Assembly (NCBI GenBank): GCA_963693365.1
Contig: CAVNZM010000009.1
Coordinates: 7,192,001 to 7,256,000, forward strand
Length of the DNA stretch: 64,000 bases
Direction: 5' to 3'
Source of the DNA: Amoebidium appalachense
Taxonomy: Eukaryota > Ichthyosporea
In this document: in pieces, positions 1 through 9,985 of the stretch
How the letters are laid out: each line of letters starts with the position of its first letter
How positions within the stretch are numbered: the stretch's first letter is position 1
Made by a program: the position numbers and the translations under genes
Notes under the pieces: model-generated
Seen by the model: the letters and a program-made list of their open reading frames with translations, nothing else
Database searches by the model: none
What the model was told of the DNA's origin: nothing

Positions 1-2270
1 CAGCAGCCTCAGGCTGTAGCCCCAGCAGGCAGCCCACACTGGCAGCCACAGCAGGGGCCCCCCAGCCTGCAGGCCCTGCCAGGGTCACCCAGCCAGCAGC
101 AACCGACCACACCCACAATGCAGCGGCGGCCTACAGTAGCAGATTGCAGCCCCGGCCGGCCGGCCCAGCACGGGCCACCCAGCCGACAGTACCAACAGGA
201 GCCACCAAGCCAGCAGCAGCCGCCGCAGGCTGTAGCCCCAGCAGGCAGCCCTCACCGGCAGCCACAGCAGGGGCCACCCAGCCTGCAGGCCCTGCCAGGG
301 CCACCCAGCCAGCAACAACCGACCACACCTACACTGCAGCAGCTGCCTGCAGCGGCGGCGTGCAGCCCCGGCCGGCCGGCCCAGCACGGGCCACCCAGCC
401 GACAGCACCAACAGGAGCCACCCCACCAGCAACAGCAGCCTCAGGCTGCAGACCCAGCAGGCAGCCCACACCTGCAGCCACAGCAGGGGCCACCCAGCCT
501 GCAGGCCCTGCCAGAACAACCCAGCCAGCAGCAACCGACCACACCCACACGGCAGCAGCAGCAGGTAGCAGACTGCAACCCCAGCCGGCAGGCCCAGGAC
601 GGGCCATCCAGCCGACAGCACCGACAGGAGCCGCCAAACCAGCAGCAGCAGCCTCAGGCGGCAGCCCCAGCAGGCAGCCCACACCGGCAGCCTCAGCAGG
701 GGCCACCCAGCCTGCAGGCCCTGCCAGGGCCACCTGGCCGGCAACAACCGACCACACCCACACTGCAGCAGCTGCCTGCAGAAGCGGAGGGTAACCCCGG
801 CCGGCAGGCCCAGCACGGGTCACCCAGCCGACAGCACCAGCAGGAGGCACCCAGCTGGCAGCAGCAGATTCAGGCTGTAGTCCCAACAAGCAGCCCACAA
901 CGGCAGCCACAGCAGGGGCCACCCAGCCTGCAGGCCCTGCCAGGGCCACCCAACCAGCAACAACCGACCACACCCACACCGCAGCAGCCGCCTGCAGCAG
1001 CGACGGGCAGCTCCGGCCGGCAGGCCCAGCACGGGCCACCCAGCCGACAGCACCAACAGGAGCCACCCAGTCAGCAGCAGCAGCCTCAGGCTGCAGCCTC
1101 AGCGGGCAGCCCACACCGGCAGCCACAGCAGGGGCCACCCAGCCTGCAGGCCCTGCCAGGGTCACCCAGCCAGCAGCAAACGACCACACCCACACTGCAG
1201 TGGCTGCCTGCAGCAGCAGATTGCAGCCCCGGCCGGCCGGCCCAGCGCGGGCCACCCAGCCGACGGCACAAACAGGAGCCACCAAGCGAGCAGCAGCAGC
1301 CACAGGCTGCAGCCCCAGCAGGCAGCCCACACCGGCAGTCACAGCAGGGGCCACCCAGCCTGCAGGCCCCGCCAAGGCCACCCAGCCAGCAGCAACCGAC
1401 CACACCCCCACTGCACCAGCTGCCGCATGATCGCAGCCCCGGCCGGCCGGCCCAGCGCGGGCCACCCAGCCGACGGCACAAACAGGAGCCACCAAGCGAG
1501 CAGCAGCAGCCTCAGGCTGCAGACCCAGCAGGCAGCCCACACCTGCAGCCACAGCAGGGGCCACCCAGCCTGCAGGCCCTGCCAGAACAACCCAGCCAGC
1601 AGCAACCGACCACACCCACACGGCAGCAGCAGCAGGTAGCAGACTGCAACCCCAGCCGGCAGGCCCAGGACGGGCCATCCAGCCGACAGCACGAACAGGA
1701 GCCTCCAAGCCAGCAGCAGCAGCCTCAGGCTGCAGCCCCAGCAGGCAGCCCACACCGGCAGCCACAGCAGGGGCCACCCAGCCAGCAGCAACCGACCCCA
1801 CCCACACTGCAGCAGCTGCCTGCAGCAGCAGTGTGCAACCCCGGCCGGCCGGCCCAGCACGGCCCCCCCAGCCGACAGTACCAACAGGAGCCACCAAGCC
1901 AGCAGCAGCAGCCTCAGGCTGCAGCCCTAGCAGGCAGCCCACACCGGCAGCCACAGCAGGGGCCGCCCAGCCTGCAGGCCCTGCATGGGCTACCCGGCCA
2001 GCAGCAACAAATCACACCCACACTGCAGCAGCTGCATGCAGCAGCAGATTGCAGCCCCGGCCGGCAGGCCCAGCACGGGCCACCCAGCCGACAGCACCAA
2101 CAGGAGCAACCAAGCCAGCAGCAGCAGCCGCAGGCTGAAGCCCAAGCAGGCAGCCCACACCGGCAGCCAAAGCAGGGGCCACCCCGCCTGCAGACCCTGC
2201 CAGGGCCACCCACGGGCAACCAACAGCTACAGACCACACCCACGCAGCCGCAACGGCCCACAGCAGCAGA
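1..2270 (+). repeat. Coding tandem array, 216-bp unit, about 10 copies
   Basis: The landmark CTGCAGGCC recurs at about 67, 283, 499, 712, 928, 1144, 1360 and 1570, then at about 1972, giving a period of 216 bp (72 codons) with small in-frame indels. One copy near 1770 lacks the LQALP segment. The two segments around 470-620 and 1530-1690 are nearly identical to each other, suggesting recent unequal exchange. The array runs off the left edge. Confidence 0.9.
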
Positions 2271-2589
2271 GTGCAACCCTGGCCAGCAGGCGCGGCACGG
2301 GTCACCCACCCTGCAGCAGCACCCCACCCCCCCAGCAGCCCACCTGTCTCAGACAGGGAGGCAGTGGGAGGAGTGGGAGGCAACCATGCGGGAGCAACTA
2401 CAACTATACAGGTCCCAACTCCGAAGGAAACGGCAAAAACTCCTTTGGTTACGGGCAAACAGCAGCAGCAGAAGCACGGTGCAAGCGTATGGTGGACGAA
2501 CTCCGGCGAGCACTAAGCAGCATTTTAGACCGGGGGAGTGTGAACGTCTCGGCTACGTTAGTCAAGCACGTCACCCCAACGGGCACTGA
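1..2589 (+). CDS. LINE ORF1, Pro/Gln-rich repeat protein with C-terminal coiled coil (partial at 5' end)
   Basis: The frame is open from base 1 to a stop at 2587-2589; the first ATG in the window is at 118 but the true start is probably upstream. The product is 72-residue repeats rich in Pro, Gln, Ala and Ser with recurring GPPSLQALP, QQQPTTPT and GRPAQHGPPSRQH blocks. It ends in a charged helical stretch (about 2360-2450, EEWEATMREQLQLYRSQL) that looks like a coiled coil. In LINEs ORF1 proteins bind RNA and often multimerise through coiled coils, so that role is inferred. Low-complexity composition also leaves long reading frames open in the other forward frames and on the minus strand, so ORF1 identity rests mainly on its position before the RT. 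Confidence 0.55.
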   Translation, partial: QQPQAVAPAGSPHWQPQQGPPSLQALPGSPSQQQPTTPTMQRRPTVADCSPGRPAQHGPPSRQYQQEPPSQQQPPQAVAPAGSPHRQPQQGPPSLQALPGPPSQQQPTTPTLQQLPAAAACSPGRPAQHGPPSRQHQQEPPHQQQQPQAADPAGSPHLQPQQGPPSLQALPEQPSQQQPTTPTRQQQQVADCNPSRQAQDGPSSRQHRQEPPNQQQQPQAAAPAGSPHRQPQQGPPSLQALPGPPGRQQPTTPTLQQLPAEAEGNPGRQAQHGSPSRQHQQEAPSWQQQIQAVVPTSSPQRQPQQGPPSLQALPGPPNQQQPTTPTPQQPPAAATGSSGRQAQHGPPSRQHQQEPPSQQQQPQAAASAGSPHRQPQQGPPSLQALPGSPSQQQTTTPTLQWLPAAADCSPGRPAQRGPPSRRHKQEPPSEQQQPQAAAPAGSPHRQSQQGPPSLQAPPRPPSQQQPTTPPLHQLPHDRSPGRPAQRGPPSRRHKQEPPSEQQQPQAADPAGSPHLQPQQGPPSLQALPEQPSQQQPTTPTRQQQQVADCNPSRQAQDGPSSRQHEQEPPSQQQQPQAAAPAGSPHRQPQQGPPSQQQPTPPTLQQLPAAAVCNPGRPAQHGPPSRQYQQEPPSQQQQPQAAALAGSPHRQPQQGPPSLQALHGLPGQQQQITPTLQQLHAAADCSPGRQAQHGPPSRQHQQEQPSQQQQPQAEAQAGSPHRQPKQGPPRLQTLPGPPTGNQQLQTTPTQPQRPTAAECNPGQQARHGSPTLQQHPTPPAAHLSQTGRQWEEWEATMREQLQLYRSQLRRKRQKLLWLRANSSSRSTVQAYGGRTPASTKQHFRPGECERLGYVSQARHPNGH

Positions 2590-5470
2590 GTACCTCACGG
2601 AGTGGGCTGACACGGAGCCCGTCATTCGTGAAACTTATCACCGGTGGACGGCCCGCAGGAACCCACACATCGAGGAGATGCTCGCCGACCCAATGTGGGC
2701 CGACATCTATCGACCGATCCCCCCCGAAGACTCCCCATTAGGGTCTATAATGCACCCGGCCACCCACGACGAGCTCCAACAGATCGTCCAAAGCCGACAG
2801 GGGGGGAAGGCCCCCGGCCCAACGGAAATCCAGTACGAATACTTCCAACACCTGGGGCCAAAGGGGCTAGCATGGCTCCTACATATCATCAACGGATGTC
2901 TGGACACGGGGACCACACCGAGGTCATGGCTGCACCACACCATCCATCCCCTACCGAAAGGGGAATGGGAAGGTGACTTCGACAAAACCCGACCGATAGC
3001 ACTCTTGGAAACGGCACGGAAGCTGCTAGAATCGGTCATCAACCAGCGCCTACTCTCGATCTTCCGGCAGTACCCCACCCTCCTCCCGGGGGGGAATTTT
3101 GGGTTCGTGCCGGGCCCGGGTATCGACGGGGCGCTGGCTATCATCCGAGAGACGATAGAGGATGCCATAGACCACGACCAGGAACTATGGATCGTCCAAC
3201 AGGACATTAAGAGGGCATATGACACGGTGTCTTGGCCCTCGGTGGAACTGGGGCTCACCCGCCTGGGCACAGACCCCCAGCTAATCACCCTCCTCCGGCA
3301 CATGTGGCACAGTCGTACGGCCACGGTGTGCACAGACCAGGGGCACACTGAGTCTTTCCCTGTTGAAAACGGCCTGGCCCAAGGGGCTGTCCTCTCCCCC
3401 ATTCTGTGGATTATTTTCTACGATCCAGTTTTAACAGCCATCAAAAGGCACGGCAAGGGGTACACTTTCCACCTACCCCCACAGACACAGCACCACACAC
3501 CGGCACAAACACCCCCGTGTGTGACGTCTGTAGCTTTCGCCGACGACACAACATGGTTTGGCCCCAACAAGGAGAGCATCCAGCATACTCTCGATTTATC
3601 TGCCCCCTTTTTTTATTACCATGACTTGGAACCACACCCAGACAAGTTTTCAGTCCTCGCCGGTGGTACCCCAACACGGGCAACAGTGGCCCCCATGCAG
3701 TACCGCAAATCCCCGGGAGCACCACCCCTACCCATTCAGATCGAGCTCCCCGATGCAAACATCAGAGTGCTAGGGGTCAACATCACCCTCCAACGACACA
3801 CCCGGCCCAACGATGGGAAGGCCATGCAGCTGACATTACGGGCCACCACCATACTAGCCCGTAAAATGCTGGCACCCAGCCAAGTGATCTACGTAGCCAA
3901 CAGTGTGGTGGCCCCGGCCATCCTCTTCCTCCTCAAAGGGTCAGTCATCAGCAACACCACCATGCAGGCAATCGACAGCAAGTGGAGAGACCTACTCCGT
4001 CGGAAGTGTGGTTTCCACCGGAGCACCCCGTCCGGGCTGCTACACCATCCCACTCTAGGGGGACTGGCCAGCATCGTCGAATCAGCAGCCAGCACCATGG
4101 TTACGGAGCTGTGTGCCCTGCTGGAAACACCAGGACCAGCAGGGGACGTGGTCCGGTACCGAGCCTGGCAGCAGCAACACGTGACAGGCCTACCCTACCC
4201 ACCCCTGCAAGCACCCCCAGCCAAACTTTACAGGCTAGGGGGAAAGCAGCTCCACAACTATTGGGCCCATATCACGGGGATCCTTCACGAGCGGCACCTG
4301 AGTATTGGGGAAACCCCTCCCCAAAAAACACAAGCACCCCCCACCCCACCCCCCCCCTCCCCCCAAGGAGAAGGAGGGGAAGCAGCAACAACAACCAGCA
4401 CCCCTATCAACACCGTTTTCCCGGACCACACCTTTGCGGCCCACATCGGCCCCCACACACACCCCCGTCAACTCTACACGGTGGAGGACACCATGGTACG
4501 GCCGGGGGTGTTCCGGGCGTTCCCCGAACTGCCCCACCCCCCAGACCTACTACACCCGGGAGCTACACAGTGGTACAGGTCCATCATCAAGGGGGCCATC
4601 CCCATCGCAGACAAACTACGGCCAGCACCCAGACCACACACCCACCACACCATTGACCTCGTGCCAAACCACCCCGTCGGTGCATTCGTGGTGGAAATAG
4701 TCAAGAACGGGCAATACGAACTCAGCCAGGTGGTGGCCCACACCACCCACAACGGGGAGGCTTGGGTCAAAATAGCCCATCTACGGGACAACACAGAGGA
4801 GGAGGGGCTGAGATGGCACCGACCCACGTGGAACGACCCACATGGAACAGCCCATTTCCGCTTTTGCCCTGGTGACTGCAAATACGGCCACTCCCCATGG
4901 AACCTAGCCTACACCCCGGCCACCCTCTCCCCCAACCCCGGGTACGCAGACGGAGAGGGGGAAGGGTTAGACACGGAGCCAGAATCGGAGTCGACGGGGC
5001 CCAGCGACGACTCCGACGACTCAGAGGACTCTAACACCGACAGCACCAACAGCAAATACGAGCCCCCTGAGCCCCCAGCCGATAATCACACCCACAACAA
5101 GCAGTGTGTGGGGTGGACCCGTGCTGTGGAGGTGATACGGGCAGAACCCTACGTGGCCTTCAAGACCCGAATCACCACCCACATGGTAGTCCCGAAGTAC
5201 CACAAGGACTTCATCAACACCGACAGTATCGACATCTACCAAGTCATCGCACTGAAGGATGGTTCCGATCCGGCCGAGCAGTGGAGGAAGATACACCATT
5301 TCCGGCGGCATCTTCCCCCCCACCAACAGGCATCACCCCAGATGCTCCACCTGCAAGCCAACGAGGAAGCCACACCCTTACCGGGGGACCTCCCCGGCCC
5401 ACCCCCCCCCCCAGCAGCCACCACCGGTAGGGTCACCACCAGGACACAAGTGCACGGCCCACCCGGCTGA
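1985..5470 (+). CDS. LINE ORF2, reverse transcriptase part
   Basis: This frame encodes a LINE-type reverse transcriptase that would copy the element RNA at the target site. The recognisable domain starts near 2450. Fingers/palm motifs in order are GKAPGPTEIQYEYF (about 2806), TRPIALLET (about 2986), a palm motif A region IKRAYDTVSW (about 3205), GLAQGAVLSP (about 3375) and the catalytic FADD at about 3535-3550. A thumb/connection region follows to about 4300, then a low-complexity Pro linker and an acidic Ser/Asp patch (about 4960-5060). The frame overlaps ORF1, so the first ATG at 1985 is unlikely to be the real start. No apurinic endonuclease domain is visible, though one could lie upstream of the window. 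The frame ends at 5470 but the protein continues in another frame after a C run at about 5402-5412. Confidence 0.85.
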   Translation: MGYPASSNKSHPHCSSCMQQQIAAPAGRPSTGHPADSTNRSNQASSSSRRLKPKQAAHTGSQSRGHPACRPCQGHPRATNSYRPHPRSRNGPQQQSATLASRRGTGHPPCSSTPPPQQPTCLRQGGSGRSGRQPCGSNYNYTGPNSEGNGKNSFGYGQTAAAEARCKRMVDELRRALSSILDRGSVNVSATLVKHVTPTGTEYLTEWADTEPVIRETYHRWTARRNPHIEEMLADPMWADIYRPIPPEDSPLGSIMHPATHDELQQIVQSRQGGKAPGPTEIQYEYFQHLGPKGLAWLLHIINGCLDTGTTPRSWLHHTIHPLPKGEWEGDFDKTRPIALLETARKLLESVINQRLLSIFRQYPTLLPGGNFGFVPGPGIDGALAIIRETIEDAIDHDQELWIVQQDIKRAYDTVSWPSVELGLTRLGTDPQLITLLRHMWHSRTATVCTDQGHTESFPVENGLAQGAVLSPILWIIFYDPVLTAIKRHGKGYTFHLPPQTQHHTPAQTPPCVTSVAFADDTTWFGPNKESIQHTLDLSAPFFYYHDLEPHPDKFSVLAGGTPTRATVAPMQYRKSPGAPPLPIQIELPDANIRVLGVNITLQRHTRPNDGKAMQLTLRATTILARKMLAPSQVIYVANSVVAPAILFLLKGSVISNTTMQAIDSKWRDLLRRKCGFHRSTPSGLLHHPTLGGLASIVESAASTMVTELCALLETPGPAGDVVRYRAWQQQHVTGLPYPPLQAPPAKLYRLGGKQLHNYWAHITGILHERHLSIGETPPQKTQAPPTPPPPSPQGEGGEAATTTSTPINTVFPDHTFAAHIGPHTHPRQLYTVEDTMVRPGVFRAFPELPHPPDLLHPGATQWYRSIIKGAIPIADKLRPAPRPHTHHTIDLVPNHPVGAFVVEIVKNGQYELSQVVAHTTHNGEAWVKIAHLRDNTEEEGLRWHRPTWNDPHGTAHFRFCPGDCKYGHSPWNLAYTPATLSPNPGYADGEGEGLDTEPESESTGPSDDSDDSEDSNTDSTNSKYEPPEPPADNHTHNKQCVGWTRAVEVIRAEPYVAFKTRITTHMVVPKYHKDFINTDSIDIYQVIALKDGSDPAEQWRKIHHFRRHLPPHQQASPQMLHLQANEEATPLPGDLPGPPPPPAATTGRVTTRTQVHGPPG

Positions 5471-6045
5471 CCTGCCGAGCCCACCCACTCCCCGTAGGCT
5501 CACCTACACCGACTTGGTGCCCCAGGCCACCTATGACGAGTGGCAGCAGCAAATCACCCTGATCCCCCCAGACCAACCGATCACCGTTTATACGGACGGC
5601 AGCCTCATCCACCCGGGCAGGAGGACAGCCCAGGCCGGAGCCGGGGCGGCACTGGACACCCCGGACCGGAAAGCACCTCCAGTGACGGCCAAGACCAGGC
5701 TCCATACGGCCCTATCATCCACCCAAGCCGAACTCACAGGGGTACTACTAGCCCTCCTGCTCACCCCCACCACCACCCCCATCCACATCAAGCTCGATAA
5801 CCTCGGAGTAGTCGACCGATGGACGGCAAATATAGACCCCACCACACCCCCTCGACGCAAGCTAAAATTCCCCCACATAGTGGAATGGGCTCACGTACGA
5901 GACCAACTCTCTCTCCGGCAACCAGGCTCTGTACAGGTATCGTGGGTGAAGGGGCACCAATCCAACACCAAACGGTACGGTCAACGGAATAACGAGGCAG
6001 ACAAGGCAGCCAATGCAGGAAGAGTCCTCCCCCCCCCCCCCCCCC
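5413..6045 (+). CDS. LINE ORF2, RNase H domain (frame-shifted continuation)
   Basis: This segment carries all RNase HI landmarks in order. They are YTDGS (about 5590, first Asp), SSTQAEL (about 5726, Glu), KLDNLGVVD (about 5790, Asp), WVKGHQS (about 5944, His region) and NNEADKAAN (about 5990, last Asp). It would degrade the RNA strand during reverse transcription. It lies in a different frame from the RT; the switch coincides with a run of ten or more C at about 5402-5412. It leaves the frame again at the C run at 6029-6046. Both breaks can be explained either by replication slippage or by base-calling errors in homopolymers. Confidence 0.85.
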
Positions 6046-6696
6046 TACCTCCGGCCCCGGGGGGGGGGGAAATACTTCCTACGACTACAAGGCCACCGTA
6101 TCCCCGGCAACATTCCCGGTACACTGAACCGGTTGAACAAGGACTTCCTCACTGACATGGCCGGCAAGACCAAGGCTATGTCCATACTAGCCGACCCCAG
6201 ACTGCTCCCAGCCGAACGGAACCCCCTCAAGCTCAACAAGGGGCCCACACAGGCAACCATCGGGGCAGTCAGAGGAAACACTCGTAGCCTGTCCCTGGCC
6301 ATGGGCACCCTGCCTACCATGGCACGGCTACACCGAGATCACCCCACCGTCGTTACACAGCCCACATGCCCCCGGTGCAGCCAGCACCCTGAGACCACCA
6401 CCCACCTCTGGGCCTGCCCGGCCCATGCCGGGGAAGTCCCCACCCTGACCACCGCCATCACAGCCTGCATCCACAACGTCCTGCACACTCGTCATCCAAA
6501 CACCCCCACGGCACAGCACCACCATACGGCAGCCACGGTGGTAGACCAATGTGCATGGATAAACTGGATAGGAGGCAACGGTGACCCACCTGACCCCGAA
6601 GACACCAAGTGGGTCGAACGGGGATTCTGCCCACGATCGGTGGGCCCACTACTTGCAGCCACCGGCACCACCAAGACCACCACCCGGGCCATCTAA
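6046..6696 (+). CDS. LINE ORF2, C-terminal domain with Cys/His finger (frame-shifted continuation)
   Basis: This frame follows the RNase H after a C run. It contains a zinc-finger-like motif CPRCSQHPETTTHLWACPAH at about 6367-6426 (CxxC, then HxxxxC). The same arrangement is found at the C-terminus of many LINE ORF2 proteins, after RNase H. It is probably a nucleic-acid binding or RNA-recognition module. The ORF ends at 6694-6696 (TAA), just before the 3' UTR. Coding and composition match the upstream frames. Confidence 0.75.
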   Translation, partial: YLRPRGGGKYFLRLQGHRIPGNIPGTLNRLNKDFLTDMAGKTKAMSILADPRLLPAERNPLKLNKGPTQATIGAVRGNTRSLSLAMGTLPTMARLHRDHPTVVTQPTCPRCSQHPETTTHLWACPAHAGEVPTLTTAITACIHNVLHTRHPNTPTAQHHHTAATVVDQCAWINWIGGNGDPPDPEDTKWVERGFCPRSVGPLLAATGTTKTTTRAI

Positions 6697-7376
6697 GAAA
6701 AATCACAGTAGAGTTGCAATCCTTTTTCTTTGCAAAAATTTGGCACCCACGGAACACAACACTCCCCCCCACCCACCCTAAAATGCAAAAACACCACCAC
6801 ATACCCACCACCCGTAGAAAGAAAAGTATGGCTCTCCAAAAACCCAAAAAACCAACAAATACACCCCCCACACACACCCGGCCGGCCTGTTCTGAATGCC
6901 GGAACACCCACAGACCCGGTGTGCCCTGTAAAACCCACCTTTTAGTCCACAAAAACATCGCCACAACATACGTACACCAACACAGAATGTTAGGCAGCAA
7001 CCCCCCACCACCACCACCACCACACCCCATCATCCACCCATACCCACCGTAAATATTATACACAACACCTAGGACTTCCCAATACTGTAGATCGACCAAT
7101 GAGAGCCCTCGGTTAACGTTTATTGCTAGGTTTTTGAATGGAGGGGAGGACTGGAGCCTCCTGCCGGCGTGGCTGGGGTAGTAGCCCTGGGCAAAGTGTG
7201 TACTTATAGTTAGGTTGTGAAGGATGGTTTAGCTTAGCTGAACTCATAGATAGCACCTTAACTAGTGTACTGTCGGTGCTGTGTGGTAGACGGTAGTTTC
7301 CCTAGAGGGCCTGAAAAGGCCTCCGGGAACAAAACGTGATAAAAAAAAAATAAAAAATAAAAAATAAAAAAATAAA
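6697..7376 (+). other. LINE 3' UTR, terminal hairpin and A-rich tail
   Basis: There is no open frame of note. A short hairpin (GAGGGCCT, loop GAAA, AGGCCTCC) lies at about 7299-7328 and is followed at once by an A-rich tail with regularly spaced T residues (7341-7376). LINE reverse transcriptases commonly recognise 3'-terminal hairpins, so this is a likely RT recognition site. The tail abuts the end of the polB element. Confidence 0.6.
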
Positions 7377-7925
7377 ATGCCCTTTTTCTAAATCCATGCC
7401 GCACCCCTCATCCACCATGGTGAACCAATACTCTGCTATCCGCACACCAAGTCTAACAACATGCGACCTTTCCTATCAACCGACGCTCACTGTACTCCAA
7501 TATAGAGTGCACCGATAGTCTTACATCAGACACCCTTACTTGTGCCTTCACTACCGTCCAGGACCTACCCTACCGTAAACACGCACACCAGCCATCGTCG
7601 GCAAGGTCAGCCCTCGGCATAACCCCCGTTTTGTACAATATCCATATTCGATTGGTCGGCTAATTTCGGTACAACATTCCATCGTCCGATTCCGAGCATA
7701 ATGGGGCCATAAGCCTGTCGCGTGGCGCACGAGGCCGCCCTTTATCGCACGATAATCGCAGGTGGCTGCCAATGTGTCGCGTGAGGCGGTCTAGTTTTTA
7801 CCCTACCGCCGATAACCTGCGGATCGAAAAGTCCTGCGCAGTTTACCTGCCGATTACCCCCAGATTTCGCAACAAGGTGTGTCGGATTATCTGCGGGTAC
7901 GGGGGGTAGTTTTTCTCAGAGCATG
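7377..7925 (+). repeat. Left terminal inverted repeat, distal part
   Basis: Read on the opposite strand this matches 27022-27520. Shared blocks include the sequence around the TGTACAAAA box at about 7632, ATTGGTCGGC at about 7651 and CTGCGGGTACGGGGGGTAG at 7891-7909. It carries four copies of a GATAATC/GATTATC-like word at about 7751, 7811, 7852 and 7884. The left end begins directly after the LINE A-rich tail. Confidence 0.75.
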
Positions 7926-8055
7926 GTACCCCATTTTTCTATCTTTCAAAGCTAAGTTAACAGACACCTCATATAATTTTCAAATTTACTCTAATGTAAC
8001 TTCAAGTGCTTAGACTACGTATGGTCCGCATGCTCTAACTAACCCCCTCCCCTAA

Positions 8056-9044
8056 TCAAAACTGCAGCCACAGTGCCCTCCGGTGCAGCCCACCCAATGG
8101 GGTACTACTGCGTACAATACCGTCTGCCGCCTCAAACACCCCCCTCTTGTCGAAGGCACCCGACTGTGTCTTGCGCTGGTCCTTGCTGGCCAGGTGGTAG
8201 TTGTGGGGGACCCCGGGCACGGGTTCACGGAGCAGCCGGTGGTTGGTGACGCTCACACTCGGCAGCTCGCCGTGCACCAGCCTATAGAGGTTGGGCATGT
8301 TGACGGTGTCGGCTGCACGGCGGGAGAGGGTGATGCCCTTGACCTTGACGTCGGTCTTGCCGTCCTGGGTGCGGTAGGCATACGTCTTGGGGGCCACCCC
8401 CACGAACTCGACAATGGGGGTGGTGGTCTCGTTCTTCCAGTTGCCCAGCAGGTCGCCGTTGGTGGAGTCGATGTTGTGGCGGAGGTGGGGCACCCTGCTG
8501 TCGTAGTGGTACACGATGGAGTCGGTGTCCATGTACACCACCTGCTGGGGGGACAGGGACCGGAGGGCCCCGTAGAGGTGCAGCCGGGCATGTGCCGTGA
8601 CGTACGTGCCAATGGCAATGTTGGCATAGGAGGGGGGTGGGGCCGTCTCCTTCTTGGGCCGGTACTTGATGGCCACCCTCTGCTCGCCGATGGGCTCGAC
8701 GTCGAGCACCAGGAGGTTGGGGTTGGTCACCAGCAGCCTCAGCCGGTCGACGTCGTCGACAAACTCGATGGTGTCCAGCCCCGCCCTCTGCACCAACTTG
8801 CCCCAGAGGCTGTTCAGAAACAGCTTGCTGATGGTACGCAGGGCCGGGTTGGGGTCAAACTCGTCGGCGGTCACCGTAATGCCGTAGTGCTCCTTGAACA
8901 GGTGCACGAGGGCAGGAATGTCGGCCGGGTCGACGGTGGTGCTGGTGAGCTTCACCTTCAGGAACGTCTGCACGTACTTCCGGAAGAGGTTCTTGGTGCG
9001 TTTCTTGAAGTGCACCATGTCGTACACGTCGAGTATGGTGTACC
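8056..9044 (-). pseudogene. Protein-primed family B DNA polymerase, C-terminal part (separated from its N-terminal part)
   Basis: On the minus strand this encodes the palm and thumb of a DNA_pol_B_2-type polymerase. Motif B appears as FLNSLWGKL near 8810 and motif C as YMDTDSIVY near 8520, including the two catalytic Asp. The frame runs without interruption from the Copia junction at 9044 to a TGA at 8056-8058. Its upstream part continues at 20634 on the other side of the Copia element, and the codon frame agrees across the duplicated GTACC. A near-identical inverted copy of its last 780 bp is at 25360-26140. This half looks intact, in contrast to the heavily damaged N-terminal half. The predicted start of the reading frame inside the LTR is an artefact of the insertion. 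Confidence 0.88.
9040..9044. other. Target site duplication GTACC (left)
   Basis: GTACC directly precedes the LTR at 9045 and is repeated directly after the other LTR at 20630-20634. Five bases is the usual duplication length for Copia elements. It lies inside a polB codon context. Confidence 0.93.
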
Positions 9045-9976
9045 TGTTAAATTGTATAAGTATTTGGGATGTAAGCAGAGACACAGTGGTGCAGTGTGAA
9101 AACACCACAGACACACACAACAACAAAACACGGAACGATCGGAGCAGTGTACACAACAGACATCAATGTTTAGACACGACTGAACTGAATTTATTCTGAT
9201 CTTCGAATAAATACCTGAAATTCCTCTAAGTCCAATCCTTACATGATTTCCGACCAGTCGGAAATCAGATCCATCTCTAATAGAAACCAATCACTAAGAA
9301 CCAATTGCTTTCAGAGAGATCCGGTACGCGGAGACGCACACGATAGGACACAGACACTAGTTAAGGTCAACTTGTGTCATCATCAAGGAAGTTCTAACCT
9401 ATGACATACTGCAAAGACTCAGACATATCACACTTAACCTTGATGATTGGTTAAAGCTCGGCAACACATGAAAACTAAAGTGAATTAATGAAGTCTAAAC
9501 ACACATGCTATTCTAAGTGTAGCCTAAGTGTGTTACCGTCCAATGAACACGTACACAGTATTAAGTAACACAAATCTACCTAACATATATTAGTAGAAAA
9601 GAAATACGATTATACACATGAAGACAAAGAAAGAAAGAAAAGAAAATAAGGAAGGAGAAAGAGGAAGGAAAAGAGAGCACAGATCAACAAACAAGATAGC
9701 AATAGCATAACTATAACCAGAGATATTTATGTACACACGAACATGTACACGTCTCTCCCTGAGTGGGTGGATCCGTGTACACACATATAAATATTCTAAT
9801 CGATATTACAATACACGATTAGAGCCGATACAACACGATTACAAGTATACAAGCATATCGGAGATCGATGCTTCATTTTACATAATAGGAGTGTGGCATA
9901 TACACTAAGCATATGAACTGAAACATAACACAAACTGAGAAGATCTTACCATATGTAGATACTACGTATTACAACA
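9045..9976 (-). repeat. 3' LTR of the Copia element (932 bp)
   Basis: Reading on the minus strand it starts TGTTG and ends AACA. It matches 19699-20629 almost base for base. Differences are a 6-base gap near 9450, a 7-base extra stretch near 9552, and one T/C change at about 9457. Confidence 0.95.
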
Positions 9977-9985
9977 TCCCCACTT
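9977..9985 (-). promoter_or_regulatory. Polypurine tract of the Copia element
   Basis: On the minus strand AAGTGGGGA directly precedes the 3' LTR. This is the usual site and form of the plus-strand primer. A second, similar GTGGGGA block lies about 40 bases further in. Confidence 0.75.

Larger units (their letters stand above)
1..7376 (+). mobile_element. LINE (non-LTR retrotransposon), 5' end outside the window
   Basis: In order on the plus strand there is a Pro/Gln-rich tandem-repeat ORF1, a reverse transcriptase, an RNase H, a C-terminal Cys/His finger, a 3' UTR with a hairpin, and an A-rich tail of (A5-7T) type at 7341-7376. No LTRs flank it. The RT-RNase H-finger order is known from several protist and fungal LINE clades. 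The coding frame changes twice, both times in long C runs. The 5' end lies beyond base 1. Confidence 0.85.

Noticed and set aside
329-1954. 541-codon antisense frame in the Pro/Gln repeat array
   Set aside because: It mirrors the 216-bp repeats of LINE ORF1; low complexity keeps all frames open. No domain, and the downstream RT fixes the plus strand as coding.
7341-7376. Possible polyadenylation signal cluster (AATAAA words) of a host gene
   Set aside because: The words arise from the A-rich LINE tail and there is no host gene upstream.
8083-9099. 338-codon plus-strand frame over the polymerase
   Set aside because: Shadow of the minus-strand polymerase with clear motifs B and C; the plus frame is His/Val/Gly-rich without known features.
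9045-9156. Extension of the polymerase frame into the LTR with an N-terminal hydrophobic stretch
   Set aside because: The same leader appears on the Copia Gag frame at 19810 because both read through LTR sequence; it is not a signal peptide of either protein.
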